From Bryobacterales bacterium KBS 96 (GTDB taxonomy: Bacteria; Acidobacteriota; Terriglobia; Bryobacterales; Bryobacteraceae), in the NCBI GenBank assembly GCA_000381625.1, contig KB906767.1, positions 4,331,357-4,395,356 on the forward strand: 64,000 nucleotides of DNA. Direction: 5' to 3'. The notes under the pieces are model-generated. The model worked only from the letters and a program-made list of their open reading frames with translations. It was not told the DNA's origin and made no database searches. Positions 19,271 to 28,408 of this stretch are shown piece by piece. The position numbers were made by a program, and so were the translations under genes. The number at the start of each line of letters is the position of its first letter. Position 1 is the stretch's first letter.

Positions 19271-19801
19271 TCAAAAATTCTCCAGTATTCCGCTGACAAC
19301 GGAGCGTGCAAGGTCCCGGCTCAAACGATCGGCAGCGCTGCTGCTCTCGTCGAAATATTGCCGCGCATCGACACTCGATTCGTACGTGTTGCGAACGGCA
19401 AGGTTCGGCTGGGAATACAGCACTTTGCCGGTTGCACGCTCCTTTAGCGAGATCGCAAGCAACACAACCACCTCCGTGCCGGTGGTTTTCCCGCTGCTGG
19501 GATCGATCAGAGCAGGAGCCAGATAGACCTGCTTTACCGCGCCGCTGAGGACGGCATCGGAATTGTTCGGATCGTTGACGACCTGGTACCGTGTGCGCGC
19601 AACTAGTTCGCGGGCAATTGCCTGCGGCAGTTTGTCGGTCAGTTGATACCGGGTCGTATTGTTTCCGAAGGGGATGACGGCTATCGTCTGAACGCTCTTG
19701 GGAACTGTGTCAGCTTTGCCGCCGACGTGATAACCGCAAGCGCTGAGCAGAAGCGCCGGAATCAAACTCGCTAAAGAAATGACAACAGTGCGAATCCGCA
19801 T
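19271..19801 (-). CDS. lptE: LPS-assembly lipoprotein LptE
   Basis: 176 residues from the ATG at 19801, chosen because it gives a normal lipoprotein signal peptide with lipobox LLSAC (Cys about 23); the longer in-frame opening lacks one and overlaps the upstream gene. The mature part has GYHVGG right after the lipidated Cys, as in LptE/RlpB, and an alternating strand/helix pattern to the end. It plugs the LptD barrel at the outer membrane. The gene starts one base after the upstream stop and is followed six bases later by holA. Confidence 0.88.
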   Translation of the reverse strand: MRIRTVVISLASLIPALLLSACGYHVGGKADTVPKSVQTIAVIPFGNNTTRYQLTDKLPQAIARELVARTRYQVVNDPNNSDAVLSGAVKQVYLAPALIDPSSGKTTGTEVVVLLAISLKERATGKVLYSQPNLAVRNTYESSVDARQYFDESSSAADRLSRDLARSVVSGILENF

Positions 19802-19802
19802 A

Positions 19803-20831
19803 TCAGTTTTCGGCTCCGTCCAGAAGCCTGGCAACGCTGTCGGCGAGCAGGCGCAGATTGTCGGTGACCGCCCACAGCCAGACTGCGCGCGGATTGTTGC
19901 GATCGACGCGAACATCGCCCACCGTGATTCCGCTCTGCCCGGCGGATTCCGCGTTTGTGGGAACCTCCTGCTCAAGAGTTCGGAACTCGATGGATTGCGA
20001 TGCCAGCGATTGAGCGATCTTATCCAGCACTGCGTTCTCCTTAAACTGCACCCACGCCGAGAGACTGTAGCCGTGAAACACGGGCGCCTGGATCAGCCGG
20101 ATAGAGGGCATCGGAACGGAGCGCCCGTTCCGCGCTCCCAGGGCAAGCACGGTGGCGAGGTGCATTTCGATGCGCTGCTCCACCGCCGCGAGCTGAACCG
20201 GCGCTTCTTCTCCATAGGCCGGCAGAAGATTAAAGCTGAGTTGAGCGTCGAACACATGCTTCTCGAGCGGCCGAAAGGATAGCAGATTAGCGGTTTGCTG
20301 CTGTAGTTCCGCAATCCCTTTACTACCGCGCTCACTCGCGGGCTCAAAAATATCGACAACGGCGCGCTCCATTGCCGCGGAGCCTGCAAGCTGCAGCAGG
20401 ACGGCGGCGATGGACACGGCGGCAGGCTGCGCGGGAATCAGCAGCCAGCCCTTTCCGGGCTTGCCGCCCTCGATGAGAGGGGCGCAAATTCGAGCTTCGG
20501 GTTTCTGTTCGAGGTAGCCGCTGCAATCGATCAGTTTCACGGCGCCCCGGCCCGCTTTGGCGAGTTCGTAGGCCTTTAGCGCACCCGCTTCGGAGCCGGC
20601 GCAAACGATCGCTTCGCAACTTTTCAGGGACCCGGCGCTCAGTGCTTCCCGATACACCGCTTCGCCTTCTTCCTCTCCGAAGCTGGCTTCACCATTCGCC
20701 GCAAAACCATCAATGACAGTCCCGGCAACGCTCGATTCCAGCACTTCGCGTATCTCGCGTCCCAATAAAGTGTCACTTCCCACGAGCGCGAGATGCTTTG
20801 CGTGGCGGTGAAGTCGTTCTTTGCTAGCCAT
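19803..20831 (-). CDS. Aspartate-semialdehyde dehydrogenase-like protein lacking the active-site residues
   Basis: 342 residues with a Rossmann-like N terminus (LALVGSDTLLGREIREVL) and an ASADH/ArgC dimerisation domain (about 130-310). Where true ASADH has the nucleophilic cysteine in an NPNCST-type motif, this protein reads LLIPAQPAAVSIAAV. Where the catalytic histidine of the GHS motif is expected, it reads PVFHGYSLSAW. Neither the cysteine nor the histidine is in place, so ordinary dehydrogenase chemistry is unlikely. It sits between pssA and lptE, not in a lysine or threonine operon, which suggests an envelope-related or structural role. It is not a fragment, since the length is close to that of active enzymes. 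Confidence 0.75.
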   Translation of the reverse strand: MASKERLHRHAKHLALVGSDTLLGREIREVLESSVAGTVIDGFAANGEASFGEEEGEAVYREALSAGSLKSCEAIVCAGSEAGALKAYELAKAGRGAVKLIDCSGYLEQKPEARICAPLIEGGKPGKGWLLIPAQPAAVSIAAVLLQLAGSAAMERAVVDIFEPASERGSKGIAELQQQTANLLSFRPLEKHVFDAQLSFNLLPAYGEEAPVQLAAVEQRIEMHLATVLALGARNGRSVPMPSIRLIQAPVFHGYSLSAWVQFKENAVLDKIAQSLASQSIEFRTLEQEVPTNAESAGQSGITVGDVRVDRNNPRAVWLWAVTDNLRLLADSVARLLDGAEN

Positions 20832-20867
20832 AGATGGATTGGTTCAGACCCGTACTGCGTGGTCTCA

Positions 20868-21764
20868 TTAACTAACGGGGTGTTCTGCTTGCGCTGAAGT
20901 CGGCCGCCGCCTCAAACGACGGCGAATAATTCCGCCGATACGGATGACGATACCGCTCGACACATAGCCAACCGCGAGGATCAGCAGCACAATCTGCGCC
21001 CAGTTCCAAATGAGATAGATGAAGAGACCGAAAATAAGGAGTACCAGCGGCGAACGAGGTTTGGCGGCGCTGATTTGCTTGAAACTCGGATATCGCCAAG
21101 TGCTGACCATCAGCAGTCCGACGCAGGCGGTTGCCGCGAGCCAGACGATCGACATAGGGACACTGACGATAGGTTCGGCGTCGAAGAAAAAAATGATAGC
21201 GGCTATGAAGCCGGCAGCGGCGGGAATGGGCATGCCGGCGAAGTATTTCCGATCGGGCCGGCCCGGATTCTTCAGCACGGGATTGCTCTGGATGTTGAAT
21301 CTGGCCAGTCTGGCGGCCCCGCAGAGCAGATAAAAGAACGACACAATATACCCGGCCTTGAGCAGGTGGCTGAGTATCCGCCCCTCCCAAACGGGCCCGA
21401 CGAACTGCACGCCCCAGACAAACGCCATCACGGCCGGGGCCAGCCCAAACGTTATCGCATCGGCAAGAGAGTCCAGTTCGCGGCCGAAATCGCTGGTTGT
21501 GTTGGTCATGCGGGCAATGCGCCCGTCGAGTCCGTCAAAAAAGACGGCGAATCCAATCGCCTTAGCGGCGGTGGATAGATGCGCGTTCGGCCCAAGATCG
21601 CCGGCCTGTATCACCAGTGCGCCCTGGAATGCTTGCAAAATCGCCAAAAAACCGAGGAAAAGATTGCCGCTGGTGAACAGCGTCGGTAATGCGTAAGCAG
21701 CGCGCCTCGGTCTACGCCGTGGCGCATTCGGTTCGCCTGGCCGCAGTCCCGTGTCCTCTGCCAC
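20868..21764 (-). CDS. pssA: CDP-diacylglycerol-serine O-phosphatidyltransferase
   Basis: 298 residues from a GTG at 21764, which overlaps the psd stop by one base (TAGTG); a longer in-frame start at 21851 would overlap psd by 88 bases. The CDP-alcohol phosphotransferase motif is complete: DGLDGRIARMTNTTSDFGRE followed by LDSLAD, giving the D..DG..AR........G...D...D pattern. About six to eight hydrophobic segments place it in the inner membrane. It makes phosphatidylserine, the substrate of the decarboxylase encoded immediately upstream. Confidence 0.9.
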   Translation of the reverse strand: MAEDTGLRPGEPNAPRRRPRRAAYALPTLFTSGNLFLGFLAILQAFQGALVIQAGDLGPNAHLSTAAKAIGFAVFFDGLDGRIARMTNTTSDFGRELDSLADAITFGLAPAVMAFVWGVQFVGPVWEGRILSHLLKAGYIVSFFYLLCGAARLARFNIQSNPVLKNPGRPDRKYFAGMPIPAAAGFIAAIIFFFDAEPIVSVPMSIVWLAATACVGLLMVSTWRYPSFKQISAAKPRSPLVLLIFGLFIYLIWNWAQIVLLILAVGYVSSGIVIRIGGIIRRRLRRRPTSAQAEHPVS

Positions 21765-22387
21765 TACGATGCCGCTCCATTCTCGATACGCCGGGCGAGC
21801 ACGCTCGATCCCGCCGAAACTCGCTGGCCCGTTGTCACTTCGGGCGCCCACTCAGGTCCGAAGAACACGTCCACGCGGGAGCCGAACTTAATCAACCCGA
21901 TGCGTTCTCCGGCCGTGACAATGTCGCCCACCTGCTTGTAACAAACGATCCGGCGCGCAATCAACCCGGCAATCTGGCTGAAGACTACTGTCGTGCCCCC
22001 CGCGTCGAGAGTAATTGTATTTTTCTCGTTTTCCGCGGATGCTTCGTCCAAGCTTGCGACGCGAAACTTGCCTTTCTCATAACGAATAGCCGTGATTCTC
22101 CCGGCCGCGGGCGACCGGTTCACATGTACATTGAACACATTCAAAAAAATGCTGACGCGTATTTCCCCCGGGCCGTTCCTGACGGCGACAATTTTGCCGT
22201 CGGCCGGCGAAACGAGTACATCGCCGGGTGGAATCTTCCGGTTGGGATCGCGAAAAAACCAGAGGCAAAACAGGGCTAACAGGTAGAGAGGCGTTCCCAA
22301 CCAGGGATTCAGAAAATAGGACAGCGTCAGGCCCAACAGGGTCAGCCCGCAAGCATAATTAATTCCGTCCGAAACGATACGCAACAC
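21764..22387 (-). CDS. psd: Phosphatidylserine decarboxylase proenzyme, short type
   Basis: 207 residues from a GTG. Two N-terminal hydrophobic segments (about 12-45) are followed by the core VSPADGKIVAV, NVHVNRSP, and the self-cleavage site LIKFGSRVDVFF, where Ser170 would become the pyruvoyl group. The FGS cleavage motif and the small size match the short archaeal-type/PSD-related class rather than E. coli Psd with LGST. It converts phosphatidylserine to phosphatidylethanolamine. It leads the psd-pssA-asd-like-lptE-holA run. Confidence 0.9.
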   Translation of the reverse strand: MLRIVSDGINYACGLTLLGLTLSYFLNPWLGTPLYLLALFCLWFFRDPNRKIPPGDVLVSPADGKIVAVRNGPGEIRVSIFLNVFNVHVNRSPAAGRITAIRYEKGKFRVASLDEASAENEKNTITLDAGGTTVVFSQIAGLIARRIVCYKQVGDIVTAGERIGLIKFGSRVDVFFGPEWAPEVTTGQRVSAGSSVLARRIENGAAS

Positions 22388-22994
22388 TTGATTCTCTCAT
22401 GCGTGCGTGCCGGAACGTGGCCAGGTAAGCAGTTGATTTCAAGCGCGATTCATACTGTACACGTGCAGCGGTTCGCCCGCCCTCTGCCGCTAATCGGGAA
22501 AACTGGTCCTGGCGAGATCCGCTTTGAGGGCGGCAATAATCCCAGGCGTGAAGTGCCGCCATGGTTCCTCGGCAAAGATCTGCTGTTCAATGGCATCGTC
22601 GTGAATCCAGCGCCGCTTCTGCTATTCCCACCATCAGGAAGGACAGCGAAGTGAGGCTCACTTAACGGAACCGCTCCAACGAGGTGATCGATGGATTGAG
22701 TTGGTCCTTACGACGCATGCCAGGCACGCGTACGGAAGACCACTGGCAGTCCGACTTCGTTCCTGATGCCGGCTGCTGCATCTAGGCCGCACACTGGACG
22801 GGCATAAGGCGGGCGACCCTGCCCTCCGGCCATGCCCAGACTCAGCTCAAGGATGTCCTATTGAGCTCCCAAAGAACTACCGAGGTGATCGCTCTTTACT
22901 CCGCCGCAGTAACTTTTACTCCGCCTTTGACATCTCCAAGCGGCGGAACAATGAACCGTCAAACAATCCTGTGCGTTTGAAAAGATCGACGATC
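22388..22994. other. Intergenic region upstream of the TonB-receptor-like gene
   Basis: About 600 bases between divergently transcribed psd and the receptor gene. No convincing protein is encoded. The 11-mer TTTACTCCGCC occurs twice, at 22895-22905 and 22915-22925, and CGAGGTGATCG recurs near 22680 and 22881. The region probably holds both promoters, but none can be assigned confidently. Confidence 0.4.
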
Positions 22995-25900
22995 ATGTTA
23001 AACGGCACTTTCGCAACAGTCCGCAAGGGTTTCGCATTACTCTTCCTCTCTTCTCCGTTTTGCTTCGCCCAGTTCAGCGGCAGTGTGCAAGGGATCATCC
23101 GTGATCCTGCCGGCGAGGCTGTACCAAACGCCGCCGTCACTCTGCTCAACAATGCCACTCAGGTTTCTCATGAAACGAAAAGCGACAACGCGGGGAACTA
23201 CAGTTTCGTGAGTCTCGCCCCCGCCTCGTATACCATCTCGGCGCAGGCTCCGGGTTTCGTGAAAACAAATGTGACCGTTACTCTCGAAACCAGCCAGAAT
23301 CTGAACGTCCCGATTTCGCTGACCCTAGCCACCAGCACGACGGCGGTCGAGGTGACCGGCACGTCGCCGGTAATCGATACGGCCGACAGCCGGAATCAGG
23401 CGACGATCGAGACACGCGAATTGAGCGCCCTTCCACTGCCGGGACGCAACATGATCAATCTGGTAACGCTTGCGCCTGGAGTCACGGGCAGAGGCGTAGC
23501 TGCTTTTGGAAGTCCAGGATCGGCGGTGGACAATTTTTCAACCGAGACGCAAGTAGACGCCAGCGCCAACGGCCGAAGCAGCAACGCGAATATGTTTGTG
23601 GTCGACGGCTTGGACGTCACCAGCAACATTCGGCCGGGCGTCCTCAACCTCGTTCCGAATCCCGACTCGGTGCAAGAAACCAGCATCCAGGTAAACACCT
23701 TTACCGTCGATTACGGGCGCGCCAGTTCCGTCCAGATGACCATGACCACGAAATCCGGCTCGGATCAATTCCACGGGCTCGCGAGCGACTACTACAGCTA
23801 CCAGAATTTTTGGGCTGGAACCGAATTTGTTCACAGCTACGCTCCGTTTCACAGCAACAACATATCCGCGAACCTTGGCGGCCCCATTGTTCCGCATCAT
23901 CAGTTCTTTTTCTTCTTTGGCATCGAGCCGCTTCGCTCCTCCATCTCGACCGGAAACAATGTCATTACGTTCGAATCCCCCGAGTTCGCCAATTTTGCGG
24001 CGAGCACATTTCCGAATACCATCGGAACAAAACTGCTTACCAGCTATCCCGCGACCGGCGCAACCACTACCGGCGTCTCACAAACCGCCGCTCAGCTTTT
24101 TCCCGGTACATGCGGCACAGATGCTACGGCGTTTTTGCCGTGCGGCCTGCCCGTCATCGACAACGGTATCTTTAATGCAAGTAATTACCGCAATGCCCTG
24201 CAATGGAACACTCGGATTGATAAATACTTCACCAAGGACCGGCTGTACGGTAATTTCTTCCGTACAACCTTGGACACGGGCGGCCCGGCCGTACGTCCTG
24301 CGTTTGCCACGACCAACAGATACACCACCGATTCGCTACAGGTGAACGAGACCCACACAATCAATCCATCAACCCTGAACGAGGCCGCCTTCGCTTATCT
24401 GCGAGTGGAAGGAATCTCGCCCGCCACCGGCAGCTTTCAAGTGCCGGTTGTGAGTGTTACCGGATTAGGAACGGGCTTCGGGAATGGTTTCGCTCTGGGC
24501 GATTTCATTCAGCACAGTTATCACTGGCGCGATGTGCTATCGCACATCCAGGGAAATCATACGTTGAAATTCGGCTACGACGGATGGCATGGTGACGATG
24601 TAGCTCTGTTTGCGGGCGCCCGCGGGCAGGGAAACTTTCAGTTCAACAACATTCTTGACCTTGTCGAAGACAAACCGTTCAGCGAGACAGGCCTGTCCTA
24701 CAATCCGCTCACTGGTCAGCCCCAGGATGGAAACTACGGTTATGCCATGACCACAGGCGGTCTCTTCGCGGAAGATACCTGGAAAATCAGGCCCAATCTC
24801 ACTCTGAACTACGGGGTTCGCTGGGATGACTTTGGCAATCCCTATCCGTCTCTGAGGGGCACCAATCTCTCCAACTTTTACTTGGGGCTCCGCCCGGCGT
24901 TCAATGAAAGCGTGGCTTCCGGCGTCATGCGAAAAGTCAACAATGTCTTTCTCGGATCTATTACGAATGTCTGGTCACCGCGCTTCGGTGTTGCCTGGGA
25001 TCCGACGGGTAATGGGAATTGGGTTCTTCGCGGCGGCTTCGGTATGTATCACGATTTCCCGACCCTCGGAAACGACGAAAATGGCTTGAATGCCAATCCG
25101 CCCGGATATATCATTCCAACCTTCTTTTCAAATGGTTCGACAGCGCCGCCCATCTTTGCCTTTGGCACAAGCAACACGTACCCGTTTGGATTTCCGTATC
25201 CCGCGCTCGCCTCCACCACGTTGACTGCGCAGGGCGGCCTGGAAGGCGTGCAGGCGGGTGTCGGCGGGATCGATCCGCTTCTCGTGGCGCCCACTACCTT
25301 CAACTATGCAATTACGCTGGAACACAAGCTGGTAGGAAATCTTGTAGGTAGTATCGGCTATTCCGGTTCGAACTCGTATAACTTAATCACCGGCTATGGC
25401 CAGACGAGTAACACTTCCTACGGAATAGATATCAATCGTTACGCAGGCGATTTAATTCAGCACAACAGTACGTCTCCCACCCGGTTGAACTCTAGCTTCG
25501 GCGCAATTAACTACGCCGAGAACGCAGCAGAAGCAAGATACGATGCCCTGATTGTCGAACTGAAGGGCCGCTTTACTCGACGCGGATACTTCGATGCATC
25601 TTATACTCGTTCTCGTGCGATGGACGATACCGGGGTCTACCCCACATTTCAGAACCTCTCGCAATACTATGCGCCTTCGCCGTGGGACGCGCCGAACCGC
25701 TCCTCCTTTCTGTGGAATTATGATGTGCCGGGGCTCAACGCGGGCCGCGGTTTCTTTGGCCGCGTGCTGAGCGGCTGGTCCATTAGCGGCACAACCATTC
25801 TGCAGAGCGGTAATCCTTTCACCGTCTACACAGATGCCTCGTTTCAGCCCATCTTCGGGCCCACCGGCATCATCGTTGGACTCAACCCGGGAAGCGGTGA

Positions 25901-26270
25901 TTTCAATGCAGACGGCTTCAATTATGACTTTCCGGACGCCACCAGCTATACCATGGCGTCAAGCCGTCAGGCATACTTGAACGGTGTCTTCTCCACAGGG
26001 CAGTTCACGCAGCCGGCGCTCGGCGCGGGAGGCAGCGAGAAGGTCAATCGTTTCAGAAACCCCAATTTCGCGGAAGTCGACGCCGCACTATTAAAGGAAA
26101 CGAAAATCTTTGAGCGGCTCGACCTTCAGTTGCGGTTTGAGATCTACAATGTCCTGAACCGCGTGAATTTGCAGGGAGTCGACGCCAATTTGCCGGACGG
26201 CAACTTCGGCCGGGTCACTTCGCAATACAATCCCCGCAATTTACAAGTCGGTGCGAAGATCGTCTTTTAG
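22995..26270 (+). CDS. TonB-dependent receptor-like protein with carboxypeptidase-regulatory domain
   Basis: 1091 residues from the ATG at 22995 (an in-frame GTG at 22971 gives a longer, less typical signal peptide). Signal peptide, then a carboxypeptidase-regulatory-like beta domain (about 25-115, GSVQGIIRDPAGEAVPNAAV), a plug-like region (NQATIETRELSALPLPGRN, VDGLDVTSNIR) and a large 22-strand-type barrel ending in an aromatic/hydrophobic residue set. This is the Oar-like/SusC-like class abundant in acidobacteria, thought to bind and import glycans or peptides. The following arabinofuranosidase-type gene begins six bases after its stop. Confidence 0.88.
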   Translation: MLNGTFATVRKGFALLFLSSPFCFAQFSGSVQGIIRDPAGEAVPNAAVTLLNNATQVSHETKSDNAGNYSFVSLAPASYTISAQAPGFVKTNVTVTLETSQNLNVPISLTLATSTTAVEVTGTSPVIDTADSRNQATIETRELSALPLPGRNMINLVTLAPGVTGRGVAAFGSPGSAVDNFSTETQVDASANGRSSNANMFVVDGLDVTSNIRPGVLNLVPNPDSVQETSIQVNTFTVDYGRASSVQMTMTTKSGSDQFHGLASDYYSYQNFWAGTEFVHSYAPFHSNNISANLGGPIVPHHQFFFFFGIEPLRSSISTGNNVITFESPEFANFAASTFPNTIGTKLLTSYPATGATTTGVSQTAAQLFPGTCGTDATAFLPCGLPVIDNGIFNASNYRNALQWNTRIDKYFTKDRLYGNFFRTTLDTGGPAVRPAFATTNRYTTDSLQVNETHTINPSTLNEAAFAYLRVEGISPATGSFQVPVVSVTGLGTGFGNGFALGDFIQHSYHWRDVLSHIQGNHTLKFGYDGWHGDDVALFAGARGQGNFQFNNILDLVEDKPFSETGLSYNPLTGQPQDGNYGYAMTTGGLFAEDTWKIRPNLTLNYGVRWDDFGNPYPSLRGTNLSNFYLGLRPAFNESVASGVMRKVNNVFLGSITNVWSPRFGVAWDPTGNGNWVLRGGFGMYHDFPTLGNDENGLNANPPGYIIPTFFSNGSTAPPIFAFGTSNTYPFGFPYPALASTTLTAQGGLEGVQAGVGGIDPLLVAPTTFNYAITLEHKLVGNLVGSIGYSGSNSYNLITGYGQTSNTSYGIDINRYAGDLIQHNSTSPTRLNSSFGAINYAENAAEARYDALIVELKGRFTRRGYFDASYTRSRAMDDTGVYPTFQNLSQYYAPSPWDAPNRSSFLWNYDVPGLNAGRGFFGRVLSGWSISGTTILQSGNPFTVYTDASFQPIFGPTGIIVGLNPGSGDFNADGFNYDFPDATSYTMASSRQAYLNGVFSTGQFTQPALGAGGSEKVNRFRNPNFAEVDAALLKETKIFERLDLQLRFEIYNVLNRVNLQGVDANLPDGNFGRVTSQYNPRNLQVGAKIVF

Positions 26271-26275
26271 CTTCT

Positions 26276-28294
26276 ATGCCGAAACGCTTGTATGCGCTCT
26301 GCGCCATAACCTTTTTTGCCGGTTGGCCCATGATCGCTCAGACCTCCCAGTCTGCCGCGGGTATGGTGGTTGCGAACCGCGCTCCCCTGCAGCCGAACGC
26401 CTTTAATGCGCTGCCGCTGGGTGCGGTTGAACCGAGTGGTTGGCTCCGCCGTCAGCTTGAGATTCAGGCCAAAGGCCTCACCGGTCACCTTGGCGAGTTC
26501 TGGGACGATGTTGGATCGAATAGCGGCTGGCTAGGAGGAACGGGTGAATCGTGGGAGCGCGGACCTTATTATCTGGATGGCCTGCTTCCTCTCGCATATG
26601 AATTAAAAGATGCAACACTGATCCGCAAAGCAAAACAATGGGTCGATTGGACGCTAACCCACCAGCGCCCTGACGGTCAAATTGGACCGCTGCGAAACGA
26701 CGATTGGTGGCCGCGCATGGTCATGCTCAAGGTCCTTACTCAATACCAGGAGGTCAGTGGCGATCCTCGCGTAATACCCGTCATGCGGAAGTATTTCGCG
26801 TATGAGTTGCGCGAACTGCCGGGCCGGCCACTCAGGGATTGGGGTAAATACCGCTGGCAGGATAACGTCTATTCGGTCTTGTGGCTCTACAACCGGACCG
26901 GAGATCGTAGCCTGCTGGAACTCGCCAAACTCCTGCACCAACAAGGGTACGATTGGGAAGCGCAGTTCGCGAATTTCAAATACACCTCGAAAGAAACGAG
27001 CGCCAGACTGGGGCTGAAAGAGCACGGCGGCCCCATTCCCGATGCCGCCATGCAAACACATGGTGTGAATAATGCGATGGCGTTGAAGGTGGCGCCCCTA
27101 TGGTGGTTGCTGAGCGGCAACGCTAGAGATCGCGATGAGATCGATCGTCAACTGGCAATGCTCGACAAGTTTCATGGACTGCCTAATGGGATGTTCAGCG
27201 GTGACGAGCACTTCGCCGGCACCGATCCGTCCCAAGGCATAGAACTCTGCGCCGTCGTCGAAACCATGTTTTCCTTCGAGCAGGCGTTCGCAGTCTTAGG
27301 CGCCTCGAGCATTGCCGATCGCCTGGAAAAAGTTGCCTATAACGCATTGCCCGGCACGCTCTCCAATGACATGTGGTCGCATCAATACGATCAGCAGCCG
27401 AATCAGATTGCCTGCACCAGGGCACACCGGCAATGGTCCACCAATGGACCCGACTCAAACCTGTTCGGCCTGGAGCCGAACTTCGGCTGCTGCACCGCGA
27501 ATCTGCATCAGGGGTGGCCGAAGCTGCTTTCGAGTCTCTGGATGGCGACGCCTGACGGCGGTCTCGTAACGGCCGCCTACGCCCCTAGCCGCGTTCATAC
27601 CAAGCTCAACGGCGTTGACGTTGCAATCGAAGAAGAAACCGAATATCCGTTCCGTGGAACCGTTCAGTTTACGGTGCATACTCCTCGCCCCGTTTCATTC
27701 CCGCTGGTATTGCGGATTCCTGCATGGGCCGGAAGAGCCATTGTCGCTGTGAACGGAAATCGATTGCAGACGCCGGATACTCCCTTCTATCCGATCAAAC
27801 GCGTGTGGAGAGAGGGCGATCACGTCGCTTTGAGTTTGCCGATGGATTACCATGTGAGCCACTGGTTCCACAATTCGGCTGTATTCGAGCGCGGCCCGCT
27901 GGTTTTCTCCCTTCCTCTCGATGGACAATGGACGGAGCTCAAGAAGTACGCTGCGAAATCGGCGGATTGGCAAATCACGCCTACGGCCAATTGGAATTAC
28001 GCGGTTGAACTCGGCGACTGTGCCGCTGCGTCGCTTGAACATCCGGTTGGCGCAATACCATTCGATGTGAAGAATCCGCCCGTTACCCTGAAGATTCAAG
28101 GCCGCCGTGATGCGGCCTGGTCTGTGCATGAAAACTCAGCCGGCCCAGTGCCGCTCAGTCCCGTTAGTTCACAGGATCCTCTGAAAACTTTGGTTCTCGT
28201 GCCATACGGCGCGGCGAAGCTGCGCATCACCGCGTTTCCTTTCCTGCGGGAGAGATCACAATGCAGCACAGACAAACCGGAATCACACCTATAG
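26276..28294 (+). CDS. GH127-type beta-L-arabinofuranosidase, secreted
   Basis: 672 residues with an N-terminal signal peptide (to about residue 22). The DUF1680/GH127 fold is recognisable: SGWLGGTGESWERGPYYLDG, then QWVDWTLTHQRPDGQIGP and DDWWPRMVMLKVL. The zinc-thiolate active site known from HypBA1 (Glu338, Cys340, Cys417, Cys418) is matched here by Glu323, Cys325 in GIELCAVVE and Cys405-Cys406 in FGCCTAN, so a retaining enzyme with a cysteine nucleophile is predicted. GH127 and related families act on L-arabinofuranosyl or other sugars of plant glycans; the exact sugar is not certain. It sits six bases after a TonB-receptor-like gene, which suggests one operon. Confidence 0.85.
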   Translation: MPKRLYALCAITFFAGWPMIAQTSQSAAGMVVANRAPLQPNAFNALPLGAVEPSGWLRRQLEIQAKGLTGHLGEFWDDVGSNSGWLGGTGESWERGPYYLDGLLPLAYELKDATLIRKAKQWVDWTLTHQRPDGQIGPLRNDDWWPRMVMLKVLTQYQEVSGDPRVIPVMRKYFAYELRELPGRPLRDWGKYRWQDNVYSVLWLYNRTGDRSLLELAKLLHQQGYDWEAQFANFKYTSKETSARLGLKEHGGPIPDAAMQTHGVNNAMALKVAPLWWLLSGNARDRDEIDRQLAMLDKFHGLPNGMFSGDEHFAGTDPSQGIELCAVVETMFSFEQAFAVLGASSIADRLEKVAYNALPGTLSNDMWSHQYDQQPNQIACTRAHRQWSTNGPDSNLFGLEPNFGCCTANLHQGWPKLLSSLWMATPDGGLVTAAYAPSRVHTKLNGVDVAIEEETEYPFRGTVQFTVHTPRPVSFPLVLRIPAWAGRAIVAVNGNRLQTPDTPFYPIKRVWREGDHVALSLPMDYHVSHWFHNSAVFERGPLVFSLPLDGQWTELKKYAAKSADWQITPTANWNYAVELGDCAAASLEHPVGAIPFDVKNPPVTLKIQGRRDAAWSVHENSAGPVPLSPVSSQDPLKTLVLVPYGAAKLRITAFPFLRERSQCSTDKPESHL

Positions 28295-28408
28295 CGGAAG
28301 TACGGACAGCGCCGGATCGACCAGTATCCGGTTCAGAACCGGGATCTCGCGGCAGGCCGTCCGGCGGAAAAAACCGCTTGGAGCAGACATTTTCTCCCTT
28401 GCGTTAGG

